Shown in pieces: positions 36,305 to 45,919 of a stretch of 64,000 bases of DNA. Numbering within the stretch: position 1 is the first letter of the stretch; the number at the start of each line of letters is the position of its first letter. The DNA comes from Nephrocerus scutellatus (lineage: Eukaryota; Arthropoda; Insecta; Diptera; Pipunculidae), in contig OX352762.1 of the NCBI GenBank assembly GCA_947095585.1, positions 12,813,969 through 12,877,968 on the forward strand. Reading direction: 5' to 3'. A program made the position numbers and the translations under genes. Under the pieces are notes generated by a model, which saw nothing but the letters and a program-made list of their open reading frames with translations, made no database searches and was not told where the DNA came from.

Positions 36305-36423
36305 CTACACATTCATTTAATTAATATTAAATATATTGTTTATATATATGTATGTATAATATACTTGCTTAACTGATTTTTACACTGGTAATATGCATTT
36401 GCTGTGATGACGACGAATTTGAT

Positions 36424-36483
36424 TTAACGTCCTCGCGCCCACCTAAGGAGAGCGTCTGCTAAAATGTCCTCACGGGCATTTGA
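36424..36483 (-). CDS. jeb: Terminal coding exon of a secreted LDLa-domain protein (Jelly belly-like)
   Basis: On the minus strand a pyrimidine-rich acceptor (tttgtttttcttttcag) precedes 60 bases encoding SNAREDILADALLRWARGR and a TAA stop. The exon begins in phase 0, which fits the phase-0 donor of the LDLa exon at 41894, joining '...CMFHKA' to 'SNARED...'. The amphipathic, arginine-ending C-terminus 'LADALLRWARGR' is what I recall for fly Jelly belly, the secreted ligand of the receptor tyrosine kinase Alk, where it directly follows the LDLa domain. This recognition is from memory and tentative; the splice pattern and open frame are seen directly. Confidence 0.62.
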   Translation of the reverse strand, partial: SNAREDILADALLRWARGR

Positions 36484-36631
36484 CTGAAAAGAAAAACAAA
36501 CAAAAAGAATAAAAAACAGATATTACTTTGAATTTCACAGATATGAAGGCTCTAACTAAAAAAATCTTTTTCCCAGATCATATAGACAAAGATATACAAA
36601 AGTGAACCAACAAAATTGTATGTTAAGAATA

Positions 36632-36906
36632 ATAATAATAATAATATAATAATAATAATTATAATGCGATCCAAGGCCTAGTTTCTCGCGACCATTTGTG
36701 GTGCGCATGTATATTTTTGGACACAAATGGAAGAGACCTACAATTTAAGGCCGGATCCGTGACAAGTTATTACTCACGGAACGTTTGTCACCCATTCGCG
36801 AGAGGTGGGACACCGTGAAAAAAACTTTTGGTGTTACTGGGATTCGAACCATGAACCTCCTGCTCAGTAGCTATGCGCATTTCCACTGACTCAAGGCGCC
36901 CACGTG
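36632..36906 (-). mobile_element. tRNA-derived SINE, copy 3, in the host-gene intron
   Basis: Minus-strand copy with a box B-like GGTTCGAATCC at 36840-36850, the family body (36670-36830) and an AATAATA-rich tail at 36632-36660. The 11-bp target duplication tgttaagaata lies at 36621-36631 and 36907-36917. It lies about 150 bases upstream of the terminal-exon acceptor, in the same orientation as the gene. Confidence 0.92.
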
Positions 36907-36944
36907 TGTTAAGAATACTTGAATTTTTTTTCTACAATCGGTCC

Positions 36945-39145
36945 AATGCGAGTTTAGTATAGACGGCACAAACCGGGAGATAATAATAGCATTGGTCTAC
37001 TTTGCCGGGGACAGGGAAGAAATACCGCCCCCAGAGATTCAAGAACTGGTCGATCAATGCCGAAGGCATAGTAAACCTCTTCTAATTGGATGTGATGTGA
37101 ATTGAGGGAGAATCGATACAAATAAGAGGCGTGAGTACCTTTTAGAGTTTTTGGTGAAATAACCAACTTTAGCAACGAGGGTTATGGAAGAGGTACTTGA
37201 CAACACCTTCGGTACTCCGACTGTGATTCGTATACTCAATAGGTGGAAGGTCTCCACCCAGCCATCTCTATCAGATCATAGGATAATCCTACTTGAATTG
37301 GGAGGACTTGTTAAGGAGGAAGCGATTAGAAGAAATCCTAGAAGGACAAATTGGGATGTTTTCAAATCAAATTTGAGAGACAGCTTAGAACACGTTTCAG
37401 TTCAAAGAGTAGCCAAATCCACAGTAGTTGGAATGTTTCGTAAATGAGATAGGGGCTATCTTTTATGCCTATGAGTCGAGCTGCCCAGTGAGCTCTCCCA
37501 AAGTAATCAATGAAGCTCCAGGGTGGAGCGAAGAGCTGTTATCCCTTCGAAGGCGTGTGAGGAAACTCTTTCAAATCGCAAAGTGAATGGGCATTTGGCA
37601 GAAATACAGGGAAGTTGTCACAACATATAATACAGACGTGAGAAGAGCTATACGCAGAAGCTTCCGTAACTTCTGCGAGGAAGTAACAAATACTACAGCG
37701 TCTACTAGACTGTATAAAGCGATGGCAAAAGATGCTAAGAGTAATAAAAAAAATACATAAGGTTGAAAGTACTAGGAAAAGAACCACTACACTCTAGTCA
37801 ACATGCGTACAGAGCGGACAGATTTACGGAGACCGCACTCTGGGATCTGACGTAATGGATAGAGGGTTCCTTGCCAGTAAGGAAATCTTGCTACGCGCTT
37901 TCCTAGACATCGAATGGGCATTCGAAAAGGCATCTCATGAGGTGAGAAATAAAGTAGACAGATATCACAACCACTATAAATGGATGTGCGAGATGCTGAT
38001 TAACAGAACGGTGGAAACCATAGTCGGTGATAAAACCATTATGGTGAGCACAACAAGAGGATGACTACAAGGGGTACTGTCCTGACTTTTGTGGAACATC
38101 TTTGTAGATGTACCACTTCAGCGCCTAGCTGAGGCAGGAACTTATGCCTCATCATCGTGGCAAAAGGGGAAGTTCGTGGAAGTACTCTGTGATTTAATTC
38201 AAAACTGATTAACCACCACGATCATATGGTGCCTTAAAGTGAGACTCAGGGTAAACCCAAACAAAATCACATTGGTTCCCTTCACAAACAGAAAGAAGCT
38301 GTGGCGAAGACACCCGGTTACCCTCAATGGAGAGATCAGCAAATAGGTTAAATACCTGGGACTGATATTTTAATAGTAGACTGCTATAGAACAAAAGCCT
38401 ACAAGCAGTACCACAAAAATCAAAAAGAAGAGTGGCAGGAAAATCCTGGGGATTTAGTCCCAGAATAATGATCTGCATGTACACCATAATAGTTATTCAA
38501 ATCGGTTATTCAAATAGTTATTCACCTACGGAGCAGTGACATGGGCCACTAGGACCAAGCTAAGCTCCACGAAAAAGGACTTAAAAAAAATGGGGCTAGC
38601 CTGTGTTTTAATTACAGGGGCCATGATAACCTGCCCCGCGGCAGGTAAAGAAGCAATTATTGGGCTACTCCCACTACATATAGCTGTAGAGAGCATATCC
38701 GAGAAAACCCTGGTAGACGTTAGGGCAAGGGCATTAGTGGAATCACTAGCTAAACAGATTCCGTTAGCCAGCATGCAGTGTGATAACATGGTGCAAAGAA
38801 AAACTTTAAAGTCAAAATGAGCAACAAGAAGGAATTCAGATATTAAACTGAATACCAGATACATCCGGGAGCCATAAAGTCGTATACGGATGGGTCGAAG
38901 AAAGCAGAAGCATTTTCACTGCACTGCACTGCAGACCTAAAATTAGAAGAGGATGGCAGCTGCAGGCAGGCAGAGGAAGCCCCGTGGCACCTTCTCAATG
39001 AATGCGGAGCAACGATCCGACAGAGTGGAGACCACATGGGAACTCACGTGATCTCGGAGTCTGCATGGCATTTACTGAGCCCACACCATATTATTAAGTT
39101 CATAAGAGCCATTGGTATGATGGTGGTGCTATAGTGACGGGCATG
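36945..39145 (+). mobile_element. LINE-A related (LOA/I-like) retrotransposon, degenerate
   Basis: In order: endonuclease 'SIDGTNREIIIALVYFAGDR' and 'KPLLIGCDVN' (36955-37100), then 'RVMEEVLDNTFGTPTVIRIL' and 'SDHRIILLELGG' (37180-37310). The RT starts with 'SQHAYRADRF' and 'FLDIEWAFEKASHEV' (about 37795-37945) and continues with 'MLINRTVETIVGDKTIMVST' (about 37990-38050). The thumb is 'FSPRIMICMYTII' (38452-38490) and 'TYGAVTWATRTKLSSTKKDL'-type sequence (38525-38590). The RNase H core is mostly missing; only a 'YTDGS'-like 'YGWVEES' trace remains near 38885, and the end is 'IIKFIRAIGM'. Motif C is deleted. It lies in the intron of the minus-strand LDLa gene, antisense to it. Confidence 0.8.
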
Positions 39146-39559
39146 CACTGTCTCCATAGCGAAATAGATCCATATGGATAGCAGTGCTATTTGTATATAC
39201 TCCATTTTTCACCATAATCATCATCAGCACAATCAAGTCGTTATGATAATATTATTACATGCAGATAATTATACGATAACGGCTTGATTTATAGGGATGG
39301 TCTTGAAACCCACTGTTAACGGCTTTAAAGCAATAAAAGAATGAAGCTTCGCGTTCAAGTACAGAAAATTTCCTAGATGATGAAAAAGAAATATTCCTTG
39401 AAAAAGTCGAAGGGAAGGTCCATACCTTTGGAAACTATGTTGGCGGCCATAGTCAGGCTGCACATTGGTTACTTTAAAGAAGGAATATTAAGTCCTGGGA
39501 CTGAGATGCCGAGCATAGAGTAGAAGAAAGCACGCCTTAAAAATAAATTGATAAGTACT
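39146..39559. other. Spacer
   Basis: No recognised feature between the LINE-A-type element and the RTE-like fragment. Confidence 0.4.
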
Positions 39560-39772
39560 ATTTAGGCCTAAGTCGCCAATATCGGAACAACTGGTTTGAT
39601 GATGAATGTAAAAGCTAGCGAATGATCGTAAGAACATTGGAACAATTTCATAGAACGCGGTCAAGCGAGTCATAATATAAAGAGCCCAGAAGAAGTTAGC
39701 AGAGCGATAAATGCGATCAAATGGCATCTCATAGGGTATGCTGCTATACATCAAGGAGTTTATGAACTAATA

Positions 39773-40288
39773 GTGAAAAAAACAACCCATAAAAATTAAA
39801 AATTTTCTTGTAAATTCTCTAATCGGCGATACACACACACACACACACACTGCGTGCTCGTTTTGTGGCAAAATCATCCACCAAATGACGCAGCGGCAGC
39901 GAACTGCGCTGCACACAAAGCACAGAGCTCGGACTTGGCCGTGATCTGATGCGATATAGCGATATTTAAAAATTGTATATGGGGGTCCCTAGTGGGCCGA
40001 TCACTCCAAATTGTGTTTTCCATCGAAGACACACATGTGTACAAAATTTAAAGAAAATCGGATAAAATTTTGTAAAATATTTGTATGGGAGCCGAACCCG
40101 AGGTCCGAGGGGCCTCAAATATTAATAGAAAGTATTGTCACCGGAAATATACATGTGTGCAAAATTTCAATAAAATCGGGCTATGGGAAGTGGGTAAAAA
40201 ATTGATCAGAAAATCTGACCAGCCAGCCAGCCAGCCACACAGCCAGCCAGCCAGCCACGTACACGCGAAGTTAATATAGAGAATTTAA
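39773..40288. mobile_element. Small non-autonomous element inserted in the RTE copy
   Basis: About 500 bases with no coding capacity. The left end 'cttgtaaattctctaatcgg' and the right end 'gttaatatagagaatttaaa' carry the inverted core taaattctcta / tagagaattt. Inside are a (CA)n run (39829-39850), paired blocks 'cacatgtgtacaaaatttaa' and 'acatgtgtgcaaaatttcaa', and a (CAGC)n run (40221-40258). Partial relatives are at 50982-51130 (right part) and 61376-61510 (left part). Class unknown; it could be a non-autonomous DNA transposon or Helentron-like element. Confidence 0.65.
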
Positions 40289-41285
40289 AAAGACAAGATG
40301 AGAGAAGACTGCGGAGACGAGCTATCCTTTACGCCATAAACCAAACATTATATCCTAAAACGTCTAGCAAGTTTCTCGGTATAACGTTGTTTAAGATTTT
40401 CTCCACTATCCTACAAGACCGGAACGGCCCATTACGCTTAGTTCGTCAGTCCAGTCAGGCCCAATCCAGTACGGCTTCATCCCAAGTAACCCAAGTCAGG
40501 TGATGCAGTTTCCAAAACTCACTACAGCATCTGTTTATAGACTTGCAATCCATCTAGAACTTTATACAGCCGTGGGATAATATGGCTACGTAACGAATAC
40601 GTAGTCTGACCAAAACCAATGTTATAAGCCAATTATAACATATTGGGATCACTGTCAAGTATCTTCAAAATCTATCAGGGGCTATATGGGAGCCGAACCC
40701 GAGGTCCGAGGGGCCTCAAATATTAATAGAAAGTATTGTCACCGGAAATATACATGTGTGCAAAATTTCAATAAAATCGGGCTATGGGAAGTGGGTAAAA
40801 AATTGATCAGAAAATCTGACCAGCCAGCCAGCCAGCCACACAGCCAGCCAGCCAGCCACGTACACGCGAAGTTAATATAGAGAATTTAAAAAGACAAGAT
40901 GAGAGAAGACTGCGGAGACGAGCTATCCTTTACGCCATAAACCAAACATTATATCCTAAAACGTCTAGCAAGTTTCTCGGTATAACGTTGTTTAAGATTT
41001 TCTCCACTATCCTACAAGACCGGAACGGCCCATTACGCTTAGTTCGTCAGTCCAGTCAGGCCCAATCCAGTACGGCTTCATCCCAAGTAACCCAAGTCAG
41101 GTGATGCAGTTTCCAAAACTCACTACAGCATCTGTTTATAGACTTGCAATCCATCTAGAACTTTATACAGCCGTGGGTTAATTTGGCTACGTAACGAATA
41201 TGTAGTCTGACCAAAACCAATGTTATAAGCCAATTATAACATATTGGGATCACTGTCAAGTATCTTCAAAATCTATCAGGGGCTC
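40084..41285. repeat. 601-bp tandem duplication
   Basis: Unit 1 (about 40084-40684) and unit 2 (about 40685-41285) are nearly identical. I see only three substitutions, all near the 40580/41180 positions ('gggataatatgg' versus 'gggttaatttgg', and 'aatacgtag' versus 'aatatgtag'). Each unit contains the right part of the small element and a piece of RTE RT. The copy junction falls in RTE sequence ('ctatcaggggct'). Confidence 0.93.
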
Positions 41286-41520
41286 TGACAAGTGCATGAT
41301 TCCTCTTCAACCTGGCGTTGGAGAAAGTGATTCTCGGGTCTGATGTGAAAGTGTGAGGAACAATTGGTTATAAGTACATTCAGATTCTTGATTACGCAGA
41401 CTATGTCGACATCATAATTGCCGCTTTTACTCACGCTCTGTCAAGACTCTTCATATCCTCAAATTTCACCATAAAATCTAAGTTGCTAGTTTATAAAACA
41501 TGATATCATGATGATGATAA

Positions 41521-41893
41521 CAACGGATCTGACACTTGAGTGCTTACGAAGGTAAGATGTTGGAGCTATTAGTCGGTAATACGAAATAGATGACGGTACA
41601 TCTTTTTTTGTACAGGCTGGACAAAAGTTGTTTTCCAAAACTTGTAACACAAAAACTGTAGCTGCTGTAGGAGTACGAAAGTTGGTTCAACTTTCATTCT
41701 GACTTTGTATTACTTTTCACTTTTAATTCACTATGTTGTCTTTTGCTTGTACAAAGACGTAACTGGACTGAACTTTTGAGGGCACATTAGGCAGGTTTTT
41801 GCTTAAATCTAATTGGAATATCTTTCGATATTTTTTACCTTTTCAATCTTCCTCGAAACTTTTGAACATCAATGCAAATTGGCTAAAACTTAC
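41521..41893. other. Intron sequence of the minus-strand LDLa gene
   Basis: Downstream side of the LDLa exon, starting with the minus-strand donor GTAAGT at 41888-41893. Nothing else recognised. Confidence 0.5.
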
Positions 41894-42054
41894 CGCTTTG
41901 TGGAACATACAGAACCGTCTATCTTCGTCTTCACCCTCGGGACAGTCGATGAAACCATCGCATAGCACGTGATCGTCAATACATCGATATCGCCCTTGCA
42001 GATCTGGTGTTGGACATGCAAATCTCTGCATGCCATCAATCGCCGATGGGCATT
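41894..42054 (-). CDS. jeb: LDL-receptor class A domain exon (Jelly belly-like secreted ligand)
   Basis: On the minus strand, acceptor ttcttttcttccgtag precedes a 161-nt open exon ending at donor GTAAGT. Its 53 full codons carry one complete LDLa domain: six cysteines at exon residues 1, 13, 24, 31, 37 and 48, with 'RYRCIDDHVLCDGFIDCPEG' and 'EDEDRRFC' supplying the acidic calcium-site residues. LDLa domains are extracellular. A single LDLa near a short C-terminus matches Drosophila Jelly belly, the Alk ligand, but other secreted LDLa proteins are possible and I cannot search. The exon starts with two bases of a split codon (preceding exon must leave one base) and ends in phase 0, fitting the terminal exon at 36424-36483 across a TE-filled intron. 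No stops or frameshifts: the best-preserved host coding sequence here. Confidence 0.85.
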
Positions 42055-43479
42055 CTACGGAAGAAAAGAACAAACATTTTAGGTTAAGCAAATGAGCAAA
42101 CATTTACATATCAAAAAGTATCAAAGACCATATCCGCACAAAAAGACCATTACCAGCAATTATAAGTGATGGTCTGCTTAAAAGGCATAATAATGAGATG
42201 TTACTTTTGATGGTCGCCTAACACGGAAAATATTCACAATAATTGATTTGATTTTTATAAAATGTCCTAGCCGATGGTGGAAGGTAGAACTATTGTGCGT
42301 AAGTATTGCCGTACTCTTCCATTTTATCGTAGATTCCCAAACATTTTTGCCTTGTAGTGTTTATTTTGTAATGTTTACTATCCTTTTCTTATCAGACCTC
42401 ACTAAGGTCTTGCAAAGGTTTAAATGTTTCAGTTAGGTTGCTACAATACTGGTAGTCTGCTGTTGGTTTTGCCAGTACTTTTGTGGTTGAAAACTAAAAA
42501 GTACATTTCCTTTTTGTTATGCCTTACAAATTGCTTGGCATGTTCTTGACGTTAGATATGCAAGCAAGTAACAAAACAGATAACCGTACTGGGACACAGA
42601 CCACACACGTTTGCATTTTAATGCAGCTCTTAGTTTGAATGCCTACAAAATTTACTCAAGACACCAACTTGTTTTGACCGACTCATTGGTCGAATTTACA
42701 AATGATAGGTAGGGTATCTACGTTTTGAGCCAAATTACTTGGGTTTTGTAAAAAAATGTTCACCTTCTTCAACCTTACATCGCCCTGCATTAGTGCTAAG
42801 ATGTATGTAGCATATACGCATATATATACGAATTTACAAATGATAGGTAGGGTATCTACGTTTTGAGCCAAATTACTTGGGTTTTGTAAAAAAATGTTCA
42901 CCTTCTTCAACCTTACATTGCCCTGCATTAGTGCTAAGATGTATGTAGCATATACGACACACATCTACCTATCAGGTAGAGTAAACACTACAAGCCCAGC
43001 CTTTTGTGTCAAAAGCTCCACGTAACCAAATAACATGAGCAATTGTTTTCCATGCACAAATCGAGCTCCCTCATATCATGCCAACGAGATTTGATTAAAT
43101 TAACTAAAAGACACGTACTCGTATGTGTGTAGAACTCTGTAATGTTGAATATCTAATTTATTTTGGATGAAGCACACACACCCAATATAAATATTCAGTG
43201 AATTCCTGACTACTCACATTATTTTGCCATCCCTTATTCAGCTTAAAGTAAACAAAAGCATCTGGCTTATATAGGACTTGTTCTATAGAGCCTCGAAAGC
43301 GAAACTTATTCCTATTCATTATTGTTCTTAGACATTTTTAAACTGAAGGTGATGGGCTTTACCACGGGATATTAATAGGCCGCGGGTACTTTGTGTATGC
43401 TCTTTATGGGCAATGTCTTCGTACTTAGCGACCCGAAGTGGGTTACTGGTACTTAGAGATCTGTATGCGTGACTCCTCG
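42055..43479. other. Intron or spacer with a tandem duplication
   Basis: Upstream of the LDLa exon on the gene strand. Apart from the 138-bp tandem duplication at 42691-42962 I recognise nothing. No splice-bounded exon with the required phase was identified. Confidence 0.4.
42691..42962. repeat. 138-bp tandem duplication
   Basis: The block starting cgaatttacaaatgataggt at 42691 recurs at 42829 with almost no differences. A minus-strand frame (42683-42964) runs through both units, so a 46-residue string containing 'YATYILALMQG' and 'RLKKVNIFLQNPSNLAQNVD' is repeated. The multiple-of-three unit keeps the frame open; there is no evidence of a gene. Confidence 0.92.
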
Positions 43480-43721
43480 TATTTAGTAAATCATTTCGTA
43501 CACAAGGGGATAGAGGAAAGTGCCTGGAATAGTTGCTATCCCAGGCGGCCTAGGATATGGTGCAATCCTAGTGACAAATGATGGGATTCGCAGTTCGGGA
43601 CGATGATTTGCCAGTGATGGTTTTCTCCTTCGCATAAAGGCATTCACTCCGAACGAACTTAGTCCCTTGATGTTAAACCTCACCATGGTCGCGTAAGGTT
43701 GACCGGTTTCGGCACGCGAAG
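43480..43721 (-). other. Unassigned open segment beside an RTE-like copy
   Basis: An 82-residue minus-strand frame (43483-43731, 'IKGLSSFGVNAFMRRRKPSL', 'RIAPYPRPPGIATIPG') has coding-like composition but no family I can name. It may be an upstream part of the adjacent RTE-like element or an unrelated TE piece. Confidence 0.3.
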
Positions 43722-44215
43722 ATGAATACAAAGAGATCAGAAGATATGAAAAAACAGTTCACGGGCCAGTGGGATAAGTATCTCGTCCGTGAACTAGAAA
43801 AGTACAGAGAGCATGTATCGCACCAGGGGCGGAAGTTCTACCAAAGAGTCCGCGGTATGACGCAATATACACCGCATTGCACATACTGCAATGACAAAGG
43901 GTTATCTAATCCCCGATCTGAAAGGTATCTTAGAATGATGGGAAGAGCACTTCCATGAGTTGCTAAATGGTCAGCGAACTGAGGAATTGGAGGCTCCACC
44001 AATGACCGAAGACTATACTATACTACCGGCACAAAGCATAGACGAATTTAGCAGAGCGATAAATCGGCTCAACAATAATAAAACATCGAGATCAGATGTA
44101 TAGCAGCAGAGCTGAATAAAGCAGAAGGCTCCGAAATACACCGCACAATTCTTGAACTAATAGTGCAGGTATGGAAGGAAGAAGCGATGTCAGAAGACTG
44201 GCGAAGAGGCATCAT
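43722..44215 (+). mobile_element. LINE-B (RTE-like) linker/RT N-terminus, plus arm of an inverted pair
   Basis: 'DKYLVRELEKYREHVSHQGR' and 'KFYQRVRGMTQYTPHCTYC' (43770-43890) match 32720-32815. 'HELLNGQRTEELEAPPMTED' (about 43955-44015) and 'RAINRLNNNKTSRSD' follow, ending near 'SEDWRRGIMC' (about 44185-44218). The frame is shifted and stops occur. Sequence orientation flips at about 44218. Confidence 0.8.
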
Positions 44216-44666
44216 GTGCAAGGAGGGATCCAATGATGGATCTTTTACTCGCAGACGAGGCCTCTTCTCATTTATGTGCAGCCCCAGATTTCGTGCTGCC
44301 TGCTCGATCTGGATGAAAGCTTCCTGTACAGCTCTTGGGTTTCTACCAATGATTTCAATATCGTCTACTTAAGCCAGTATCTGAATGGACTTACAGCGGG
44401 TTGTTTTTCCTCTCGCCGTTACGTCAGAGCCTCAGATCACTTTCTCCATCGCCAGGTTGAAGAGGACACAAGCCAGTCCATCCCATTTTGGGAGCCCGTT
44501 TTAGATGTTAAATGGGCTTGAAAGTGCTCCGGATATTTTTACTTGACTTATAACATCGGTCATCTCATTATCAGTTTATTTGGGTTGCCGAATTCTCACA
44601 ACTCAACAACGTTATACCATGATAATTGCTTCGTTTCGTGATATCTCCTTTCTTGTGTTTTTATAA
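44216..44666 (-). mobile_element. LINE-B (RTE-like) RT palm, inverted arm
   Basis: On the minus strand: 'NYHGITLL' (about 44607-44630), a deletion, then 'GDGLACVLFNLAMEKVI'-like sequence (about 44450-44500), 'KSIQILA-VDDIEIIGRNPRA' (about 44330-44400; the YADD position reads VDD after a stop) and 'IQIEQAARNLGLHINE' (about 44265-44315). It is the same element type as the plus arm but in opposite orientation. Confidence 0.8.
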
Positions 44667-44667
44667 A

Positions 44668-45919
44668 GGGTGATCAGATTGGAGGTACTTTTTCCAATAG
44701 AATTTTTTTGACGTGTCACGTGTAGCTACTGTCAAACTAAATACATAATTTTATTCAATATTCATTGACATTTCATCATGGAAAGACTGACGCCTCAACA
44801 ACGTTTACAAATCGTACAATTGTATTACAAAAATCGAAAATCGAAACTCTGTGAAAAGTGTTCATAGCGCGCTCAGGCAAACTTATGGTGTACATAATCG
44901 CCCTACCGAACGCACCATTCGTCATACCATCGGCAATTTGAGAACAATTTTACATTATTGGATGATACTCGACCGATTAGACCACGTACAGCCCGAAATG
45001 AAGAGAATATTGCGGCTGTAAGTGAGAGTTTTGCCGAAAACCCGAAAGAATCGATTCGGCGCCATTCTCAAAAACTTGGCCATTTTATGGCACTACTTGG
45101 GCGATTTTACGCAGCGATCTTGGCTTAAGAGCGCGTATAAAATACAGCTAGTGCAAGAATTGAGGCCGGCCGCCGAAGATCCGTATTTTGGGACCCGAAT
45201 TTTGTTCAGCGATGAGGCCCATTTTTAGTTTAATGGCTTCATTCAAAGCAAAATTGCCATATTTTGGCTGATGAGTAACCCGAAGCCGTTTACGAACTGC
45301 CATTACATCCATTGAAAACTACCGTTTGGTGCGGCCTATGGGCTGGAGGAATCATCGGCCCATATTTCTTCAAAGACGAGGCTGGCGCCAGTGAATGGCG
45401 GACGCTATCGCGCCATGATAAACAACTTTTTGATGCTGGAAATCGAAGCCCGTGATCTCCACGACTTTTGTTTCTAACAAGACGGCGCTACATCCCATAC
45501 AGCCCGTGACACAATGGATTTACTGCGTCTTCGTTTCGGTGAGCAATTGATCTCTCGTTTAGGACCGGTGGATTGGCCACCAAGATCATGTGATATCACA
45601 CCTTTGGACTTTTTTTTGTTGGGGTATGTAAAGTCTAAATGTTTTGTGGATAAACCAGTCACGATTAAGGCATTGGAAGCCAACATTACTCAAGTTATTC
45701 GCGAAATACCGACCGAAGTCCTCGAGCGAGTCATTCAAAATTGGTGTTTACGGATGGCCGAATGTATGGCGCAGTTGCGGCCAACATTTGAAAGGGATTA
45801 TCATCAAAAAATAAATGTCATTAATGTTTCTAAACAAAAACAATACAGATTGCCCAATCAATTTGAATTTTTGTTGTTTTATTTCAATTTAAAATCCGAT
45901 ACTTCTAAATGGATCACCC
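44668..45919 (+). mobile_element. rosa-like DD41D Tc1/mariner transposon
   Basis: The ends gggtgatc (44668-44675) and gatcaccc (45912-45919) form short imperfect TIRs; TA-rich flanks fit Tc1/mariner targeting. The transposase starts at ATG 44779 ('MERLTPQQRLQIVQLYYKN'). The first Asp is in 'RILFSDEAHF' (about 45215) and the second in 'QQDGATSHTARD' (about 45480). The third acidic residue is an Asp in 'CDITPLDFF' (about 45606), 41 residues after the second, which is the DD41D signature of the rosa group described from tephritid flies. Frameshifts near 44845, 45100 and 45230 and an in-frame stop ('HDFCF-QDG') inactivate it; the C-terminal half (45514-45930) is open. Confidence 0.85.

Larger units (their letters stand above)
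39560..41520 (+). mobile_element. LINE-B (RTE-like) relic with nested insertion and tandem duplication
   Basis: The RTE linker/RT traces 'NNWFDDECKS' (about 39583-39615) and 'RAINAIKWHLIGYAAIHQGV' plus 'YELIV' (to 39772) are interrupted by a non-RTE insert (39773-40288). They resume at about 40290 ('REDW'-like, then 'FLGITLFKIFSTILQDR' at 40370-40425, equivalent to 'YRGITLLSTAYT..ILQDR'). The following RTE stretch, together with the right part of the insert, is present twice. After the second copy come motif C remnants 'FRFLITQTMS'/'LDYADYVDII' (about 41388-41425; YADD reads YADY), 'KSKLLVYKT' and an ATGATGATG tail near 41508-41520. Confidence 0.75.

Noticed and set aside
42683..42964. A 93-residue minus-strand gene with an internal 46-residue repeat
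   Set aside because: The open frame is a by-product of a tandem duplication whose length is a multiple of three; there is no start context, domain or splice evidence.
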